Positions 1 through 9,210 of a stretch of 64,000 nt of DNA are shown in pieces. The position numbers were made by a program, and so were the translations under genes. Location of the stretch: positions 122,294 through 186,293 of IMG/VR virus record IMGVR_UViG_3300049043_000070. One strand, written 5' to 3'. Below the pieces are notes generated by a model. It saw only the letters and a list, made by a program, of their open reading frames with translations, did no database searches and was not told the DNA's origin. The stretch comes from a virus. Each line of letters opens with the position of its first letter. The first letter of the stretch is position 1.

Positions 1-1
1 T

Positions 2-1989
2 CATGAGGTGGGACACGCTCTGTTTACCCCTAACGAAGACTGGACTGCGAAAGTCAGATTGTCCCAAAGACTTCATCAACGTGGTAGAAGATGCCCGTAT
101 TGAGAAACTGATGAAGCGTAAGTATCCTGGTCTGCGTAAGTCGTTTGCTGGTGGTTATCAAGAACTGAACGCTAAGGATTTCTTTGATATTGCTGGTGAC
201 GACCTCTCTACCTATAGCTTGATTGACCGTATCAACCTTCACTTCAAGGTTGGTGCTAGTGCTTTCATTCCCTTTGCTGATAATGAGCAAGTGTTCGTCA
301 CTCGGACGGATGAGGCAGAGACCTTTGATGAGGTGCTCCAGATTGCTGTTGATATCTACAACTTCAGCAAGCAAGAGAAAGAGATGGAGCAATTGGATGC
401 TAATGTTGGACTTGAGCAAACTACTCAAGGTGGGGGTGGTATGACCCAATCTGGGGGTGATAATGAAACTGAAGGTGATGCTGACGAAGACCAACCTTCC
501 AGCAATTCTGATCAAGAGTGTCAGCAGACTGGTTCTCCTACTCAACCGAAAGGTGAGGATGGTGATAGTGCTGGTGATGAAGGTGATGACGAGAGTTCCC
601 AAACTCAAGATGCCTTTGATCGTGCTGCTGAACGTCTGACGAATACCTTTGCTGGCAATAACACCATCTATGTTGAGATCCCCGATAACGTAGTCCTAGA
701 GGATTATGTTGCTGACTGGACTGAAGTTCATGCTTGGATTGATGAGCAGCGTGAAGCTAATGAACAGATGCTTGCTAACGCTTATCGTGAAGTAGATAAT
801 GATTACGCTTCTTTCCGTAAACAGTCTCAGAAAGAAGTGAACTATCTGGTGAAAGAGTTTGAGTGTCGCAAATCTGCTGATGCTTATGCTCGTGCTGGTC
901 AATCCAAGACTGGTGTGTTGGATACTTCCAAGCTTCACACTTATCTTTACAACGAAGACATCTTCAAGAAAGTCACAGTCCTTCCTGATGGTAAAAATCA
1001 TGGTCTTCTGTTTCTGCTTGATTGGTCTGGCTCTATGCAGCGTGAGATCTTTGCTACTGTCAAACAACTCCTGAACCTTACTGCCTTCTGTAAGAAAGTT
1101 CAGATCCCGTTTGAAGTGTATGCGTTCACGAACGATTACTTCCCTGTTCGTCGTATCAAAGAAGGTAAGTCTCAGTATGTTTCTAACGATGAATACTTTG
1201 CTGCCAACGGTTGTCATGATGGTAAGATCTACCTTCAGAAAGGTATGTTTCATTTGATGAACTTTATTTCGTCTCGCTCTAACGGTAAAGACTACGAACG
1301 TATGTGCCGTAATCTATATCGTGAGGCATACACTTACACTTACCACACTTACTATGGTGCCACTACTGGTCTGGGTTTGTCTGGCACTCCTTTGAATGAA
1401 GGTATCGTGATGCTCAATTACATCATCCCCCAGTTCAAAAAGAAGAACGATCTTCAGAAAGTGAACGTCTGTATTCTTTCTGACGGCGAAGCTTGCCAAA
1501 CTGCCTATGGTCATAAGATGTATGATGAATACAGGGATCGCAACTATATTCGCCCTCGTCGTTTGGATAGTGGCGCGGTTCTTCGTGACCGTCAGACCTG
1601 GCCGTGTTTACAAATCATTTGAGGGTTGGGATAACAACACCAACACTTTTATTCAACAGGTTCGTGACCGTAACCCTGGCGTGAATGTGCTTGGTTTCCG
1701 TATTCTTTCTGGTTCTCAACTGTCTAACTTTGTCAGTTCCTATGCTGACCTTGCTTATTACGGTGAAGTCCAGAAACAGTGGCGAAAAGACAAGTCCGCT
1801 ATTCTTCCTCACCCGAAAGCATTTACTGCTCTGTATGCTATTGCTAACAGCTCTCTTGAAGAGAATGCTACGTTTAGTGTAGAGGATGGTGCTAACAAAG
1901 CAGATATCACCAAAGCATTCAAAAAGATGCTAAACTCTAAGACCGCCAACAAAAAACTTCTCAATTCTTTCGTGGAGTATGTCGCATGA
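2..1989 (+). CDS. CobT-like metallopeptidase / VWA-domain protein (5' partial, frameshifted)
   Basis: The 5' end is outside the window. The first 60 bases, read from base 2, encode HEVGHALFTP, an HExxH zinc-protease signature. The frame then shifts near base 60 and continues with NVVEDARIE, the usual downstream acidic ligand region. An acidic low-complexity linker follows, then a von Willebrand A domain with a MIDAS motif (LLDWSGSM) encoded near base 1020. A second frameshift near 1585 joins to a C-terminal segment ending at 1989. In T4-like cyanophages this protein is paired with CobS; the pair resembles the CobT/CobS chaperone of cobaltochelatase, but no CobN is present. A MoxR/VWA-like protein remodelling role is an alternative. 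The substrate is unknown. Confidence 0.8.
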
Positions 1990-2495
1990 ATATCTTTGTC
2001 ACCTCGCCATTTCCTGCCGAGAGTGCCATTTGTTTACCTGACAAACATATTGTGAAGATGCCACTTGAGTGCTGCCAGATGTTATCCATCGTGGCATCCA
2101 AGTGGTATCACAATTATGGACCAATTCATAAAGCAGACGGTGTAGCATACCGCACAGAGAAAGGTGCGTTTCGTAATCACCCATGTACAAAATGGGCAGC
2201 AGAAACTATAGATAATGCCTACTGGTTGATCAAGTGGGGTATGAACTTGTGTGATGAATACTCTGTTCGTTATGGCAAGTTTCATTTTTGCTATAATACT
2301 TTGCTGGAAGCATATTACCTTTTCCCCAAAGGTAAGATTACAAACGTAACTCCATTTGCTAGAGCTATGCCAGATGAATACAAATATGATACGAGCATCA
2401 CTACGTTTGATGCTTACAAAATGTATATCGCTAGTAGACCCTCGGTCTCAAGCAACTACCTCCGTATGCCAGTTCGCAAACCGTCCTGGGTCTGA
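1986..2495 (+). CDS. conserved phage protein of unknown function, 169 aa
   Basis: The ATG overlaps the stop of the preceding VWA gene (ATGA-type coupling), so it is probably translated in the same operon. The product is soluble with no membrane segment, and starts MNIFVTSPFPAESAICLPDKH. It is rich in aromatic residues, with conserved-looking DKHIVKMPLE and NHPCTKW segments. I recognise it as a type seen in T4-like and other large phages but cannot assign an activity. The reading frame is intact. The following cobS ATG is 43 bases after the stop. Confidence 0.7.
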   Translation: MNIFVTSPFPAESAICLPDKHIVKMPLECCQMLSIVASKWYHNYGPIHKADGVAYRTEKGAFRNHPCTKWAAETIDNAYWLIKWGMNLCDEYSVRYGKFHFCYNTLLEAYYLFPKGKITNVTPFARAMPDEYKYDTSITTFDAYKMYIASRPSVSSNYLRMPVRKPSWV

Positions 2496-2538
2496 CGCCA
2501 AACCGACCCGCCTGCCCTATAATAACTACATCAACGAA

Positions 2539-3683
2539 ATGACTTCCATGCCTGCCAAATCCGATGTGACCACCGAGCAGCTGACTTCTTATCTATCCAG
2601 CAACTTCGGCAACGATATCAACGCTGCTCAAGTTCAAGATGCTTGCGGCGTGTTTGGTATCACCTATGCTACTGCTACTAAGCGTCTGCGTGACTTTTAT
2701 GTGAAGCGTGGCACTTGGAACCTGACTGTTCAGGAGCGCCTTGAGCAGACCTTCAAGGCACCTGCCGCTGCTCCTGCTGTTGCTGTTACCGCTCGGGAAA
2801 ATCAGAACCTTGTTCCTGACAAAGACCCCCATTATGTCCCGTTCGGGAATTTCTCGGATGTGAAAAAGATTATCCAATCTGGTCTGTTCTATCCTACTTT
2901 TATTACTGGTCTCTCTGGTAACGGTAAGACTTTCTCTGTTGAGCAAGCATGTGCCAAACTAAATAGGAGCTAATCCGTGTGAATATCACGATTGAAACTG
3001 ACGAGGATGATCTTATTGGTGGGTTCCGTCTTGTTGCTGGCGAAACTGTCTGGCATAATGGACCCGTCGTGGAGGCTCTGGAACGTGGACCTATTCTCCT
3101 TCTAGACGAGGTTGACCTGGCATCTAACAAGATCCTGTGTCTCCAATCTATTCTTGAAGGTAAGGGTATCTTCCTGAAGAAGATTGGTAAGTTTGTTCAA
3201 CCCGCTGCTGGTTTCAATATCTTCGCCACTGCCAACACCAAAGGTAAGGGTTCTGAGGATGGGCGTTTCATCGGCACCAATGTGCTGAACGAAGCATTCC
3301 TTGAGCGTTTTGCTCTGACCTTTGAGCAAGACTATCCTACCGTCACGATTGAGACTAACATTCTCAAGAAAGTTTCTGCCTCTCTGGGTATTGATGATGT
3401 AGAGTTCTGCGAGAACCTTGCCAACTGGGCAGACATTATCCGTAAAACTTTCAAGGATGGTGGTATTGATGAGGTGATCAGCACCCGCCGTCTGGTACAC
3501 ATCGTTCGTGCTTTTGCGATCTGGCAGGATCGTATCAAAGCTATCAAGGTCTGTGTCAATCGTTTTGATGATGAGACCAAGCAATCTTTCATCGAACTGT
3601 ATGATAAGATTGATGCTAAGGTTGAAACTAAAAATGAATTAGAAGGAACCATGGAGATTGGTAATGCCAGCGATCCGTTCTGA
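2539..3683 (+). CDS. cobS: CobS-like AAA+ ATPase (frameshifted)
   Basis: The product is a MoxR/CobS-type AAA+ ATPase of about 381 aa. The N-terminal region (from MTSMPAKSDV) has a helix-turn-helix-like stretch. The Walker A GLSGNGKTF lies near residue 125 and the Walker B LLLDEVD near residue 185, followed by an N-x-K sensor-like FATANTKGKG. The gene breaks at about 2965, where AGGAGC probably should read AGGGAGC; restoring one G gives NRELIRVNITIE without a stop. CobS is a common cyanophage auxiliary gene, usually linked to cobalamin biosynthesis. The adjacent VWA/metallopeptidase gene argues for a two-component ATPase machine. Confidence 0.88.
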
Positions 3684-3840
3684 TGAATTCCACGGTTACG
3701 TGGATCGTCTTGCCGTCCTCAAAGACGGCAGGACCGTTCGTATCCTAGGTGGCGAGGGTATGAAATTATTTGTCAAGGACCTTGACGGGAACCTTGAAGA
3801 ATGCTACCATGATAACATTGAACACATTTGGTCTGAATGA
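3664..3840 (+). CDS. small hypothetical protein, 58 aa
   Basis: This short ORF begins inside the 3' end of cobS and ends overlapping the next ATG (TGAACT at 3838), so it fits the tightly coupled operon. The product MPAIRSDEFHGYVDRLAVL is followed by a glycine-rich RILGGEGMKL turn and an acidic end. It looks like a small beta-barrel such as an SH3- or KOW-like fold, but this is only inference. A TTG at 3658 is an alternative start. Confidence 0.6.
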   Translation: MPAIRSDEFHGYVDRLAVLKDGRTVRILGGEGMKLFVKDLDGNLEECYHDNIEHIWSE

Positions 3841-4124
3841 ACTACAAGTATAATGAAGACGCAATCCTTGAAGAGTTGCGCCAATACATCACCAATACTT
3901 ACCAGCAGCATTATTCTGCTGGCGATGATAAAATCCAAACTCTTGATTTGATTGAAGCGTGTGGTGATGGTGAAGCTTTCTGTCGTAGCAACATCCTGAA
4001 GTATGCTTCTCGCTATGATAGGAAAGGATCTGCTAGAATGGACATCATGAAAGTCCTACACTACGCAGTTCTTCTTCTGAACTTCAACGACAAAAATGCC
4101 AAACGTGAAGATTACAACCGATGA
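3837..4124 (+). CDS. DUF3310-like protein
   Basis: The 95 aa product has the pattern of the DUF3310 (SaV-like) phage family: IEACGDGEAFCRSNILKYAS, then RYDRKG, then a D-x-x-K-x-L helix. Distant relatives include T7 gp1.7 nucleotide kinase. The role here is unproven but may be in nucleotide metabolism, given the replication neighbours. It overlaps both neighbours by 4 bp, giving ATGA coupling with gp45. Confidence 0.7.
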   Translation: MNYKYNEDAILEELRQYITNTYQQHYSAGDDKIQTLDLIEACGDGEAFCRSNILKYASRYDRKGSARMDIMKVLHYAVLLLNFNDKNAKREDYNR

Positions 4125-4786
4125 GTAAAGTAACCCTATCCAAGAAGACCTTTGATGTCCTCAAGAATTTCTCCAGTATCAATTCCTCCATCGTATTCCG
4201 CAAAGGAAGCACGTTACGCACTATTAGCAACGCAGAGAACATTCTCGCAGCGTTCTCTAGCGAAGAAGTATTTCCAATGGACTTCGCAATTTATGATCTC
4301 AGCCAGTTTCTTTCTGGGATCTCTCTGTTTAACAATCCTGAACTGGAGTTCTCATCCAGCGATTTTGTTAGCATCCGTGGCGGTGGTAAGTCTGCTCGCT
4401 ACTATTTTTCTGATCCTGAAATCACCCTTAAGTCTGCGCCAGAAAAGAACGTAAAGTTTCCTGGTTCTGATATTCAGTTCAACATTACTGGTGAAGATCT
4501 CCTTTCACTTCAAAAAGCATCTGCTGTTTATACGCTTCCTGACCTGACTTTCCAGAGCGAAGATAACCAAATCAAACTCATCCTTCGTGACAAAGAGAAT
4601 GATACCAGCAATACTTACGAGCAATCCATTTCTGGTGATTGTACTGGCGACTATTCATTGGACGTTAAGATTGACAACATTCGTTTGTTCCCTGGTGACT
4701 ACGTTGTTAAAGTATCCAAACATTTGATTTCTGAATGGACAAATCAAAATTTAGACCTTAAATATTACATTGCGTTGGAGCCATGA
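4121..4786 (+). CDS. gp45: sliding clamp gp45
   Basis: The 221 aa product matches the T4 gp45 processivity clamp in length and pattern: MSKVTLSKKTFDVLKNFSSI at the start, repeated beta-sheet/helix modules, and a C-terminal KYYIALEP. The clamp encircles DNA, tethers polymerase gp43, and in T4 also activates late transcription together with gp33 and gp55; gp33 is encoded at 54.85 kb here. The gene leads the replication cluster gp45-gp44-gp62-regA-gp43 in the T4 order. The reading frame is intact. Confidence 0.93.
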   Translation: MSKVTLSKKTFDVLKNFSSINSSIVFRKGSTLRTISNAENILAAFSSEEVFPMDFAIYDLSQFLSGISLFNNPELEFSSSDFVSIRGGGKSARYYFSDPEITLKSAPEKNVKFPGSDIQFNITGEDLLSLQKASAVYTLPDLTFQSEDNQIKLILRDKENDTSNTYEQSISGDCTGDYSLDVKIDNIRLFPGDYVVKVSKHLISEWTNQNLDLKYYIALEP

Positions 4787-4789
4787 CTA

Positions 4790-5125
4790 TTGAAACACAT
4801 TCTTTTTACCCTGAAGGGGTGTGCCGCTGATGATCTAGATGACGAAGGTTTTATCAGAGATGTGCTTTATCAAGCATCTATCAGGTGTAAATCAACGATG
4901 CTACATTTGAAATCGCACAAGTTTGAACCGCAAGGTGTTACAGCTGTTGCTCTGCTTGCTGAAAGTCATATTAGCATTCATACGTGGCCAGAGAATGGTA
5001 CAGCAGTTTGTGACATCTTTACTTGTGGAGATCACACAGATCCTGATGCTGGTGTAGAATACATGCGGGCAGAATTGAATGCCACCAATATTGTGTCACA
5101 AACTATTTTGAGAGAGTTGGAATGA
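4790..5125 (+). CDS. speD: S-adenosylmethionine decarboxylase
   Basis: The 111 aa product is a prokaryotic-type AdoMet decarboxylase. The self-processing site AESHISIHTWPE is clear; the Ser becomes the pyruvoyl cofactor after cleavage. CDIFTCG carries the conserved downstream Cys. The enzyme supplies decarboxylated AdoMet for polyamine synthesis, and speD is a known cyanophage auxiliary gene. The start is TTG at 4790. An ATG at 4783, overlapping the gp45 stop, lies one base out of frame, so the true start may be that ATG with one base missing near 4800. Confidence 0.9.
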   Translation: MKHILFTLKGCAADDLDDEGFIRDVLYQASIRCKSTMLHLKSHKFEPQGVTAVALLAESHISIHTWPENGTAVCDIFTCGDHTDPDAGVEYMRAELNATNIVSQTILRELE

Positions 5126-5129
5126 GTAA

Positions 5130-5688
5130 TTAGCGATTTACTAATCTAAAACAATTTGGATAATTTTTACTATCAATTCTATATCTAACCTTTTTTTCAC
5201 TCCATCCAAGAATACTCATAGCATCTTTTATACTATCATATTCAATTCCATCTATACTCACTGGGGATGAATTTGATTTTTTGATCGCATCAAAAAATTT
5301 TTTTGATTGCTGTTTTCCTCTCATTCCGCGAGTGGCATATTCTTTTTTTGGTTTTTTATTATGATACTCTTTCATAGATTTTATAAAATTTGGAGATAAT
5401 GAAGTATTCCCACCTTCACCGCCAGTAGTCATGTTATACTTTGGATTTAGTTTGTTTATCCAAAACATTTCTCTATCATTTAAACTTTCTTCTGGTACTT
5501 CTGTTTCTATTTCTTCTATGATAAAATTTTCGCGTCCATATTTTCTTATTGCTCTATGAAGATATGTTTGTGAATTGTATGTATGTAGATCTATAGAAAT
5601 GTTCTCTTAATCTTACTTCTTTTTTCTTGGTGGTCTTTCCGATGTAAAAATCTCCATTTGTTTGATTGATTATTTTGTATATAATCAT
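5130..5688 (-). CDS. GIY-YIG homing endonuclease (frameshifted)
   Basis: On the minus strand the ATG at 5688 opens MIIYKIINQTNGDFYIGKTT, the hallmark Y-x-I...YIG core. After a frameshift near 5580 it continues YLHRAIRKYG, then ENFIIEEIE and NDREMFWINKLNPKYNMTTGG, the R-x3-Y...E pattern of Seg-like enzymes. The C-terminal part (SPVSIDGIEYDSIKDAM) is a NUMOD-like DNA-binding repeat. It is oriented against the replication genes and sits exactly between speD and gp44, so it looks like a free-standing mobile gene. Local base composition is more AT-rich than its neighbours. Confidence 0.85.
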
Positions 5689-5717
5689 GGTTGAAAAGTA
5701 ACGCCCTAAATTTATTT

Positions 5718-6683
5718 ATGAAAATTATGAACTCGTCTGATAAAAAACCATTCCTGTGGGTTGAAAGTTATAGGCCAACTACTGTTGAAGATTGTATCCT
5801 ACCAGAAAACATCAAAGAGGTATTCAAAGGATTTGTCGCACAAGAAGAGATCCCTAACCTTCTACTTACTGGCACTGCTGGTGTCGGAAAGACCACGATT
5901 GCCAAAGCGTTATGTAATGAGATCGGGCTTCCTATATCGTCATCAACGGTTCGGACGAGGGGCGGTTCCTTGGACACGGTACGCAATCGGGTCCGTCAGT
6001 TCGCCACAACGATCTCTCTGACCTCTGGGGCGTCCCACAAGGTCGTCATTATTGATGAGGCAGACAATACCACCAACGACGTTCAACTGTCCCTCAGGAC
6101 CGCCGTGGAGGAGTTCCATGGCAACTGCCGCTTCATCTTTACCTGTAACTTCATCAACAAGATTATTGAACCTCTTCATTCTCGCTGTACTGTTGTTGAT
6201 TTCCGTATCAAACCCGACCAGGCAATTCAACTTCAGGGAGAGTTCTTTACTCGTCTGAAAACTATCCTGACCCATGAATGTGTAGAGTATGAAGATAAAG
6301 TCATCGCCAAACTTGTCAAGAGATACTATCCAGACTGGAGACGCCTCATCAACGAATGTCAACGTTATGCTGCGACTGGCTCTATCAGTTCCGCTATTCT
6401 TGTTGATGTTGCTGATGTCAATTTGGACGCTCTACTCACTTCATTAAAGAAGAAAGAGTTTACAACTGTGAAAAACTGGGTGGTTCAGCATCTTGATAAT
6501 GACCCTAGCATGATGATGCGTAAAGTCTATGATAGTTTGTATGATGTTCTCAAACCAGCTTCTATTCCAGAAGCAGTTTTGATCATCGCAAAATATATGC
6601 GAGACATTACAATTGTGCCAGACCAAGAAGTAAATATGCTAGCATGTCTTACAGAACTGATGATGAGTTGTGAATTCAAATGA
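5718..6683 (+). CDS. gp44: clamp loader large subunit gp44
   Basis: This is an AAA+ clamp-loader ATPase of about 321 aa. It has WVESYRPTTVEDCILP at the N-terminus, Walker A LLTGTAGVGKTT, Walker B VVIIDEAD and an arginine-finger SRC-type motif (LHSRCTVVDF). With gp62 it loads gp45. Between about 5935 and 5985 the frame slips and returns: the alternative frame reads YIVINGSDEGRFL, as expected for this family, so two compensating indels are likely. ATG 5718 is preferred over the in-frame TTG at 5691, because conserved sequence begins just after it. Confidence 0.92.
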   Translation: MKIMNSSDKKPFLWVESYRPTTVEDCILPENIKEVFKGFVAQEEIPNLLLTGTAGVGKTTIAKALCNEIGLPISSSTVRTRGGSLDTVRNRVRQFATTISLTSGASHKVVIIDEADNTTNDVQLSLRTAVEEFHGNCRFIFTCNFINKIIEPLHSRCTVVDFRIKPDQAIQLQGEFFTRLKTILTHECVEYEDKVIAKLVKRYYPDWRRLINECQRYAATGSISSAILVDVADVNLDALLTSLKKKEFTTVKNWVVQHLDNDPSMMMRKVYDSLYDVLKPASIPEAVLIIAKYMRDITIVPDQEVNMLACLTELMMSCEFK

Positions 6684-6934
6684 ACCCATTTAAAATTAAT
6701 AAGTGGGATTTATATGAGGTTCCAGTGAAGACAAATCCTGATAATGTAAAAGAGGCAAACGAAGGTCTCTTTCGTGCTAAAATGACCTTACCTGCTGCTG
6801 CCAAACATTGTGGTATGACGCAGAAAGAAATGAAACTTACCTTTAGAGAGTATCTTAAATATCATGCCCCAGACTTTGAAATCACTGAAGACACCTTTAA
6901 GATATCCTGGAGGGAAGAGCAGAGCTCTGCCTAA
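6680..6934 (+). CDS. hypothetical protein with HTH-like segment
   Basis: The ATG overlaps the gp44 stop. The 84 aa product contains KMTLPAAAKHCGMTQKEMKL, which looks like a helix-turn-helix, followed by FREYLKYH. Similar small proteins occur next to gp44 in cyanophages, but I know no function. The last 24 codons overlap the start of the Dam-like gene in another frame. Either the overlap is real or a local indel has extended this ORF. Confidence 0.6.
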   Translation: MNPFKINKWDLYEVPVKTNPDNVKEANEGLFRAKMTLPAAAKHCGMTQKEMKLTFREYLKYHAPDFEITEDTFKISWREEQSSA

Positions 6935-7706
6935 ACTCTTTCAGTTCATGCCTGATCTGAAAGATTATACAGAATATCGTGAACCTTTCCTTGGTGGTGG
7001 TTCTGTAGCACTTGAAGTAACCAAGCGTTATCCTGGCATTCAAGTGTGGGTGAATGATCTTTACGAACCTCTGTATAACTTCTGGTGTATTCTTCGTGAT
7101 CGCCCAGAGGATCTTTATGAAACTCTGCGTGACGAAAAGAATTATTGTAATACTCCTGAACTTGCCCATGGTCTTTTCAATCAAATGAAGATTGAATTGA
7201 ACACGCCAGAAACTTCAGATCTTTGGAGAGCAGCAGCATTTTATATCATCAATAAGTGTAGCTTCTCTGGTCTGACTGAGAGTTCTTCATTTAGTCCTCA
7301 GGCAAGTGAAAGTAATTTCTCTATGAATGGTATTGAAAAGATCCCTGGGTATGGAGAACTAATCAAGGATTGGAGGATTACTAACTATTCATATGAAAGT
7401 CTTTTGATGGCGGATGATAAATCTGTATTTGTTTATCTTGATCCTCCTTATGATATTAAGGACAATCTCTATGGGCGTAAGGGATCAATGCACAAAGGAT
7501 TTGATCACGATAAGTTTGCTGCTGATTGCGATAAGTATATTTGTCATCAACTGGTATCTTACAACAACTCTCAGTTAGTCAAGGAGCGGTTCCGGGGGTG
7601 GACAGTTGGAGAATTTGCACATACCTATACCATGCGGTCGGTCGGATCGTATACAATAGATCAAGCAGAACGAAAGGAACTCGTCCTTTACAACTATGAA
7701 AATTAA
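6864..7706 (+). CDS. dam: DNA adenine methyltransferase (D12 class)
   Basis: The product is about 280 aa. The AdoMet-binding motif TPLRYPGGKSRA is near the N-terminus, FLGGGSVALE follows, and the catalytic DPPYD motif (FVYLDPPYD) is near residue 190. This is the order of T4 Dam and the D12-class N6-adenine methylases. It probably methylates GATC-like sites to protect phage DNA or to mark it. The exact start is uncertain because the 5' end overlaps the preceding ORF by 71 bp; conserved sequence begins a few codons after 6864. Confidence 0.92.
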   Translation: MPQTLKSLKTPLRYPGGKSRALPKLFQFMPDLKDYTEYREPFLGGGSVALEVTKRYPGIQVWVNDLYEPLYNFWCILRDRPEDLYETLRDEKNYCNTPELAHGLFNQMKIELNTPETSDLWRAAAFYIINKCSFSGLTESSSFSPQASESNFSMNGIEKIPGYGELIKDWRITNYSYESLLMADDKSVFVYLDPPYDIKDNLYGRKGSMHKGFDHDKFAADCDKYICHQLVSYNNSQLVKERFRGWTVGEFAHTYTMRSVGSYTIDQAERKELVLYNYEN

Positions 7707-7839
7707 AGTCCAACTCTACGTTAACGGTCGTGTCTTTGATGAGATCGTTGAAGCAGCCAACTATCAAGATGCTCGTGTTACTGCTCTTGCTCGTAACCCT
7801 ACCGCTAAAGTTGTAAATGTAACTGCTGTATTTAAATAA
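7696..7839 (+). CDS. small conserved hypothetical, 47 aa
   Basis: ATG 7696 overlaps the end of dam, and the stop overlaps the gp62 ATG (TAATG), so the three genes are translationally coupled. The product MKIKVQLYVNGRVFDEIVEA is followed by NYQDARVTALARNPTAKVV, a small alpha/beta protein. Its presence between dam and gp62 with perfect packing supports a real gene. The function is unknown. Confidence 0.65.
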   Translation: MKIKVQLYVNGRVFDEIVEAANYQDARVTALARNPTAKVVNVTAVFK

Positions 7840-8233
7840 TGTACCAACTAAAAGATTATCTATACAGCATCAATCAATCTAAAAAAAGTATTCTTAACGA
7901 TGACGTTGATGCTGAAAAAGCATATCCACCATATATTATTAATCGTTGTCTTAGCTCTTTTACTGACACTATATTATTTGCAAATGAGATGAACAAGAAT
8001 TCTCATTTGCCAAAGAGACTTCAGTATGATTTCTTACTAAATAGTCTCAAACCTAGAAAGAGATTTTCTCCCTGGGCAAAAAAGATTCGATTGATTATCT
8101 TGATGTAGTCAAAGAGTATTATGGTTATAATGACGATAAATCTCTACAGGCACTTAGGGTTCTCACAAAGGATCAGTTAGATCATATTAAAAAAGTGTTA
8201 GATAAAGGTGGAAAGAATGACCGCAGAAACTGA
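7839..8233 (+). CDS. gp62: clamp loader small subunit gp62 (frameshifted)
   Basis: The product starts MYQLKDYLYSINQSKKSI and has the cyanophage gp62 core AEKAYPPYIINRCLSSF, DTILFANEMN and KRFSPWAKK. The frame breaks near 8085, and the next frame carries the usual ending VVKEYYGYNDDKSLQALRVL, then LDHIKKVLDKGGK. The rejoined length of about 130 aa is usual for cyanophage gp62, which is shorter than T4 gp62. It assembles with gp44 to load gp45. The end overlaps regA. Confidence 0.85.
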
Positions 8234-8639
8234 AATCCAGTGGAAACAATCTGATATGGTTGAAGTACTTCTTGGAGAACCTGATGATTTTCTAAAGGTG
8301 CGAGAAACTTTGACCAGAATTGGTGTAGCTTCTCGTAAAGAAAAGAAAATTTATCAGTCTTGTCATATTCTGCATAAGCAGGGTAAGTATTATATTGTTC
8401 ATTTCAAAGAGCTCTTTGCCTTAGATGGAAAGAATACTAATCTATCTTTGAATGATGTGCAAAGACGTAATCGTATTATTCAACTTCTCAGTGATTGGGG
8501 ATTGATTACGATTGTAACACCTGATAAAATTGCTGACCTTGCCCCTCTCAATCAAATCAAGGTTCTTGCTTTTAAAGAAAAAGACGAATGGACTTTAGAA
8601 AGCAAATATAATATTGGTAGAAAAAAAACTGTTGAGTAA
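8217..8639 (+). CDS. regA: translational repressor RegA
   Basis: The 140 aa product matches T4 RegA: DDFLKVRETLTRIGVASRKE, YQSCHILHKQGKYYIVHFKE and QLLSDWGLITIV. RegA binds ribosome-binding regions of early mRNAs, including clamp and clamp-loader messages, and represses their translation. ATG 8217 lies inside the end of gp62. The gene is followed at once by an intrinsic terminator, closing the gp45-regA block. Confidence 0.92.
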   Translation: MTAETEIQWKQSDMVEVLLGEPDDFLKVRETLTRIGVASRKEKKIYQSCHILHKQGKYYIVHFKELFALDGKNTNLSLNDVQRRNRIIQLLSDWGLITIVTPDKIADLAPLNQIKVLAFKEKDEWTLESKYNIGRKKTVE

Positions 8640-8650
8640 ACCGTAGTATT

Positions 8651-8679
8651 AATGGGGGTTTTTACGACCCCCATTTTTT
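8651..8679 (+). terminator. intrinsic terminator after regA
   Basis: An AATGGGGGT / ACCCCCATT stem with a short T-rich loop is followed by a T6 run, 11 bases after the regA stop. Confidence 0.85.
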
Positions 8680-8745
8680 GTCGTTGATGTATAATTAATT
8701 GTGTGATGCCGAATGGGTCACATGTAAACGTCGCTTTTTAGGACA

Positions 8746-9147
8746 ATGGTAACATTTAATTGGGAAACATATACACCTTACGGAATTGGTTTTGATGAAG
8801 CATTCAATAGATTGGAAGCTATTGCAGGAGGTGGATCAAGCTACCCTCCTTACAATGTCATTAACGGAGATGATGGCAAGACCATACTTGAAGTCGCTAT
8901 GGCAGGATTTTCAGCTGAAGATATTGAGGTCGAAACTGAACGAAATGTTCTGACAATCAAAGGTAAAAGATCAGACGATAAAGAAGTCAGATATGCCCAC
9001 AAAGGTATCTCTAATAAATCATTCTCAAGGAACTGGCAACTAGCAGATAATGTAGAAGTTGAAGATGTAAAGTATCATAATGGGTTACTGACTGTTACAT
9101 TGGTCAAAGAGTTGCCAGAGAAACAGAAGAAAAGAAAATGGTTCTAA
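8746..9147 (+). CDS. hsp20: Hsp20 / alpha-crystallin small heat-shock protein
   Basis: The 133 aa product has an alpha-crystallin core: ILEVAMAGFSAEDIEVETE, LTIKGKRSD, SFSRNWQLADNVEVEDVKY and the hallmark NGLLTVTL. It is an ATP-independent chaperone and a usual T4-like cyanophage gene. The C-terminus (KQKKRKWF) lacks a clear IxI tail, as in other phage forms. A TATAAT-like -10 at 8690 lies 56 bases upstream without a good -35. It stands as a single gene between two hairpins. Confidence 0.93.
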   Translation: MVTFNWETYTPYGIGFDEAFNRLEAIAGGGSSYPPYNVINGDDGKTILEVAMAGFSAEDIEVETERNVLTIKGKRSDDKEVRYAHKGISNKSFSRNWQLADNVEVEDVKYHNGLLTVTLVKELPEKQKKRKWF

Positions 9148-9154
9148 ATATTCG

Positions 9155-9177
9155 GGGCACTTGACGGTGCCCTTTTT
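9155..9177 (+). terminator. intrinsic terminator after hsp20, loop contains a -35-like hexamer
   Basis: The stem GGGCAC / GTGCCC encloses the loop TTGACG and is followed by T5. It lies 8 bases after the hsp20 stop. The loop itself reads as a -35 element for the next gene block. Confidence 0.8.
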
Positions 9178-9188
9178 GATGCTAAACT
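9161..9188 (+). promoter_or_regulatory. candidate promoter overlapping the hsp20 terminator
   Basis: TTGACG (9161) sits in the terminator loop; 16 bases later is TAAACT (9183), a 4/6 match to TATAAT. The start ATG of the next gene is at 9211. Confidence 0.5.
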
Positions 9189-9210
9189 AATATCAAACAT
9201 ACAATATCTT

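Noticed and set aside
3102-3584. Long minus-strand ORFs opposite cobS and other coding genes
   Set aside because: They are shadows of confirmed plus-strand genes with no start signals or family patterns.
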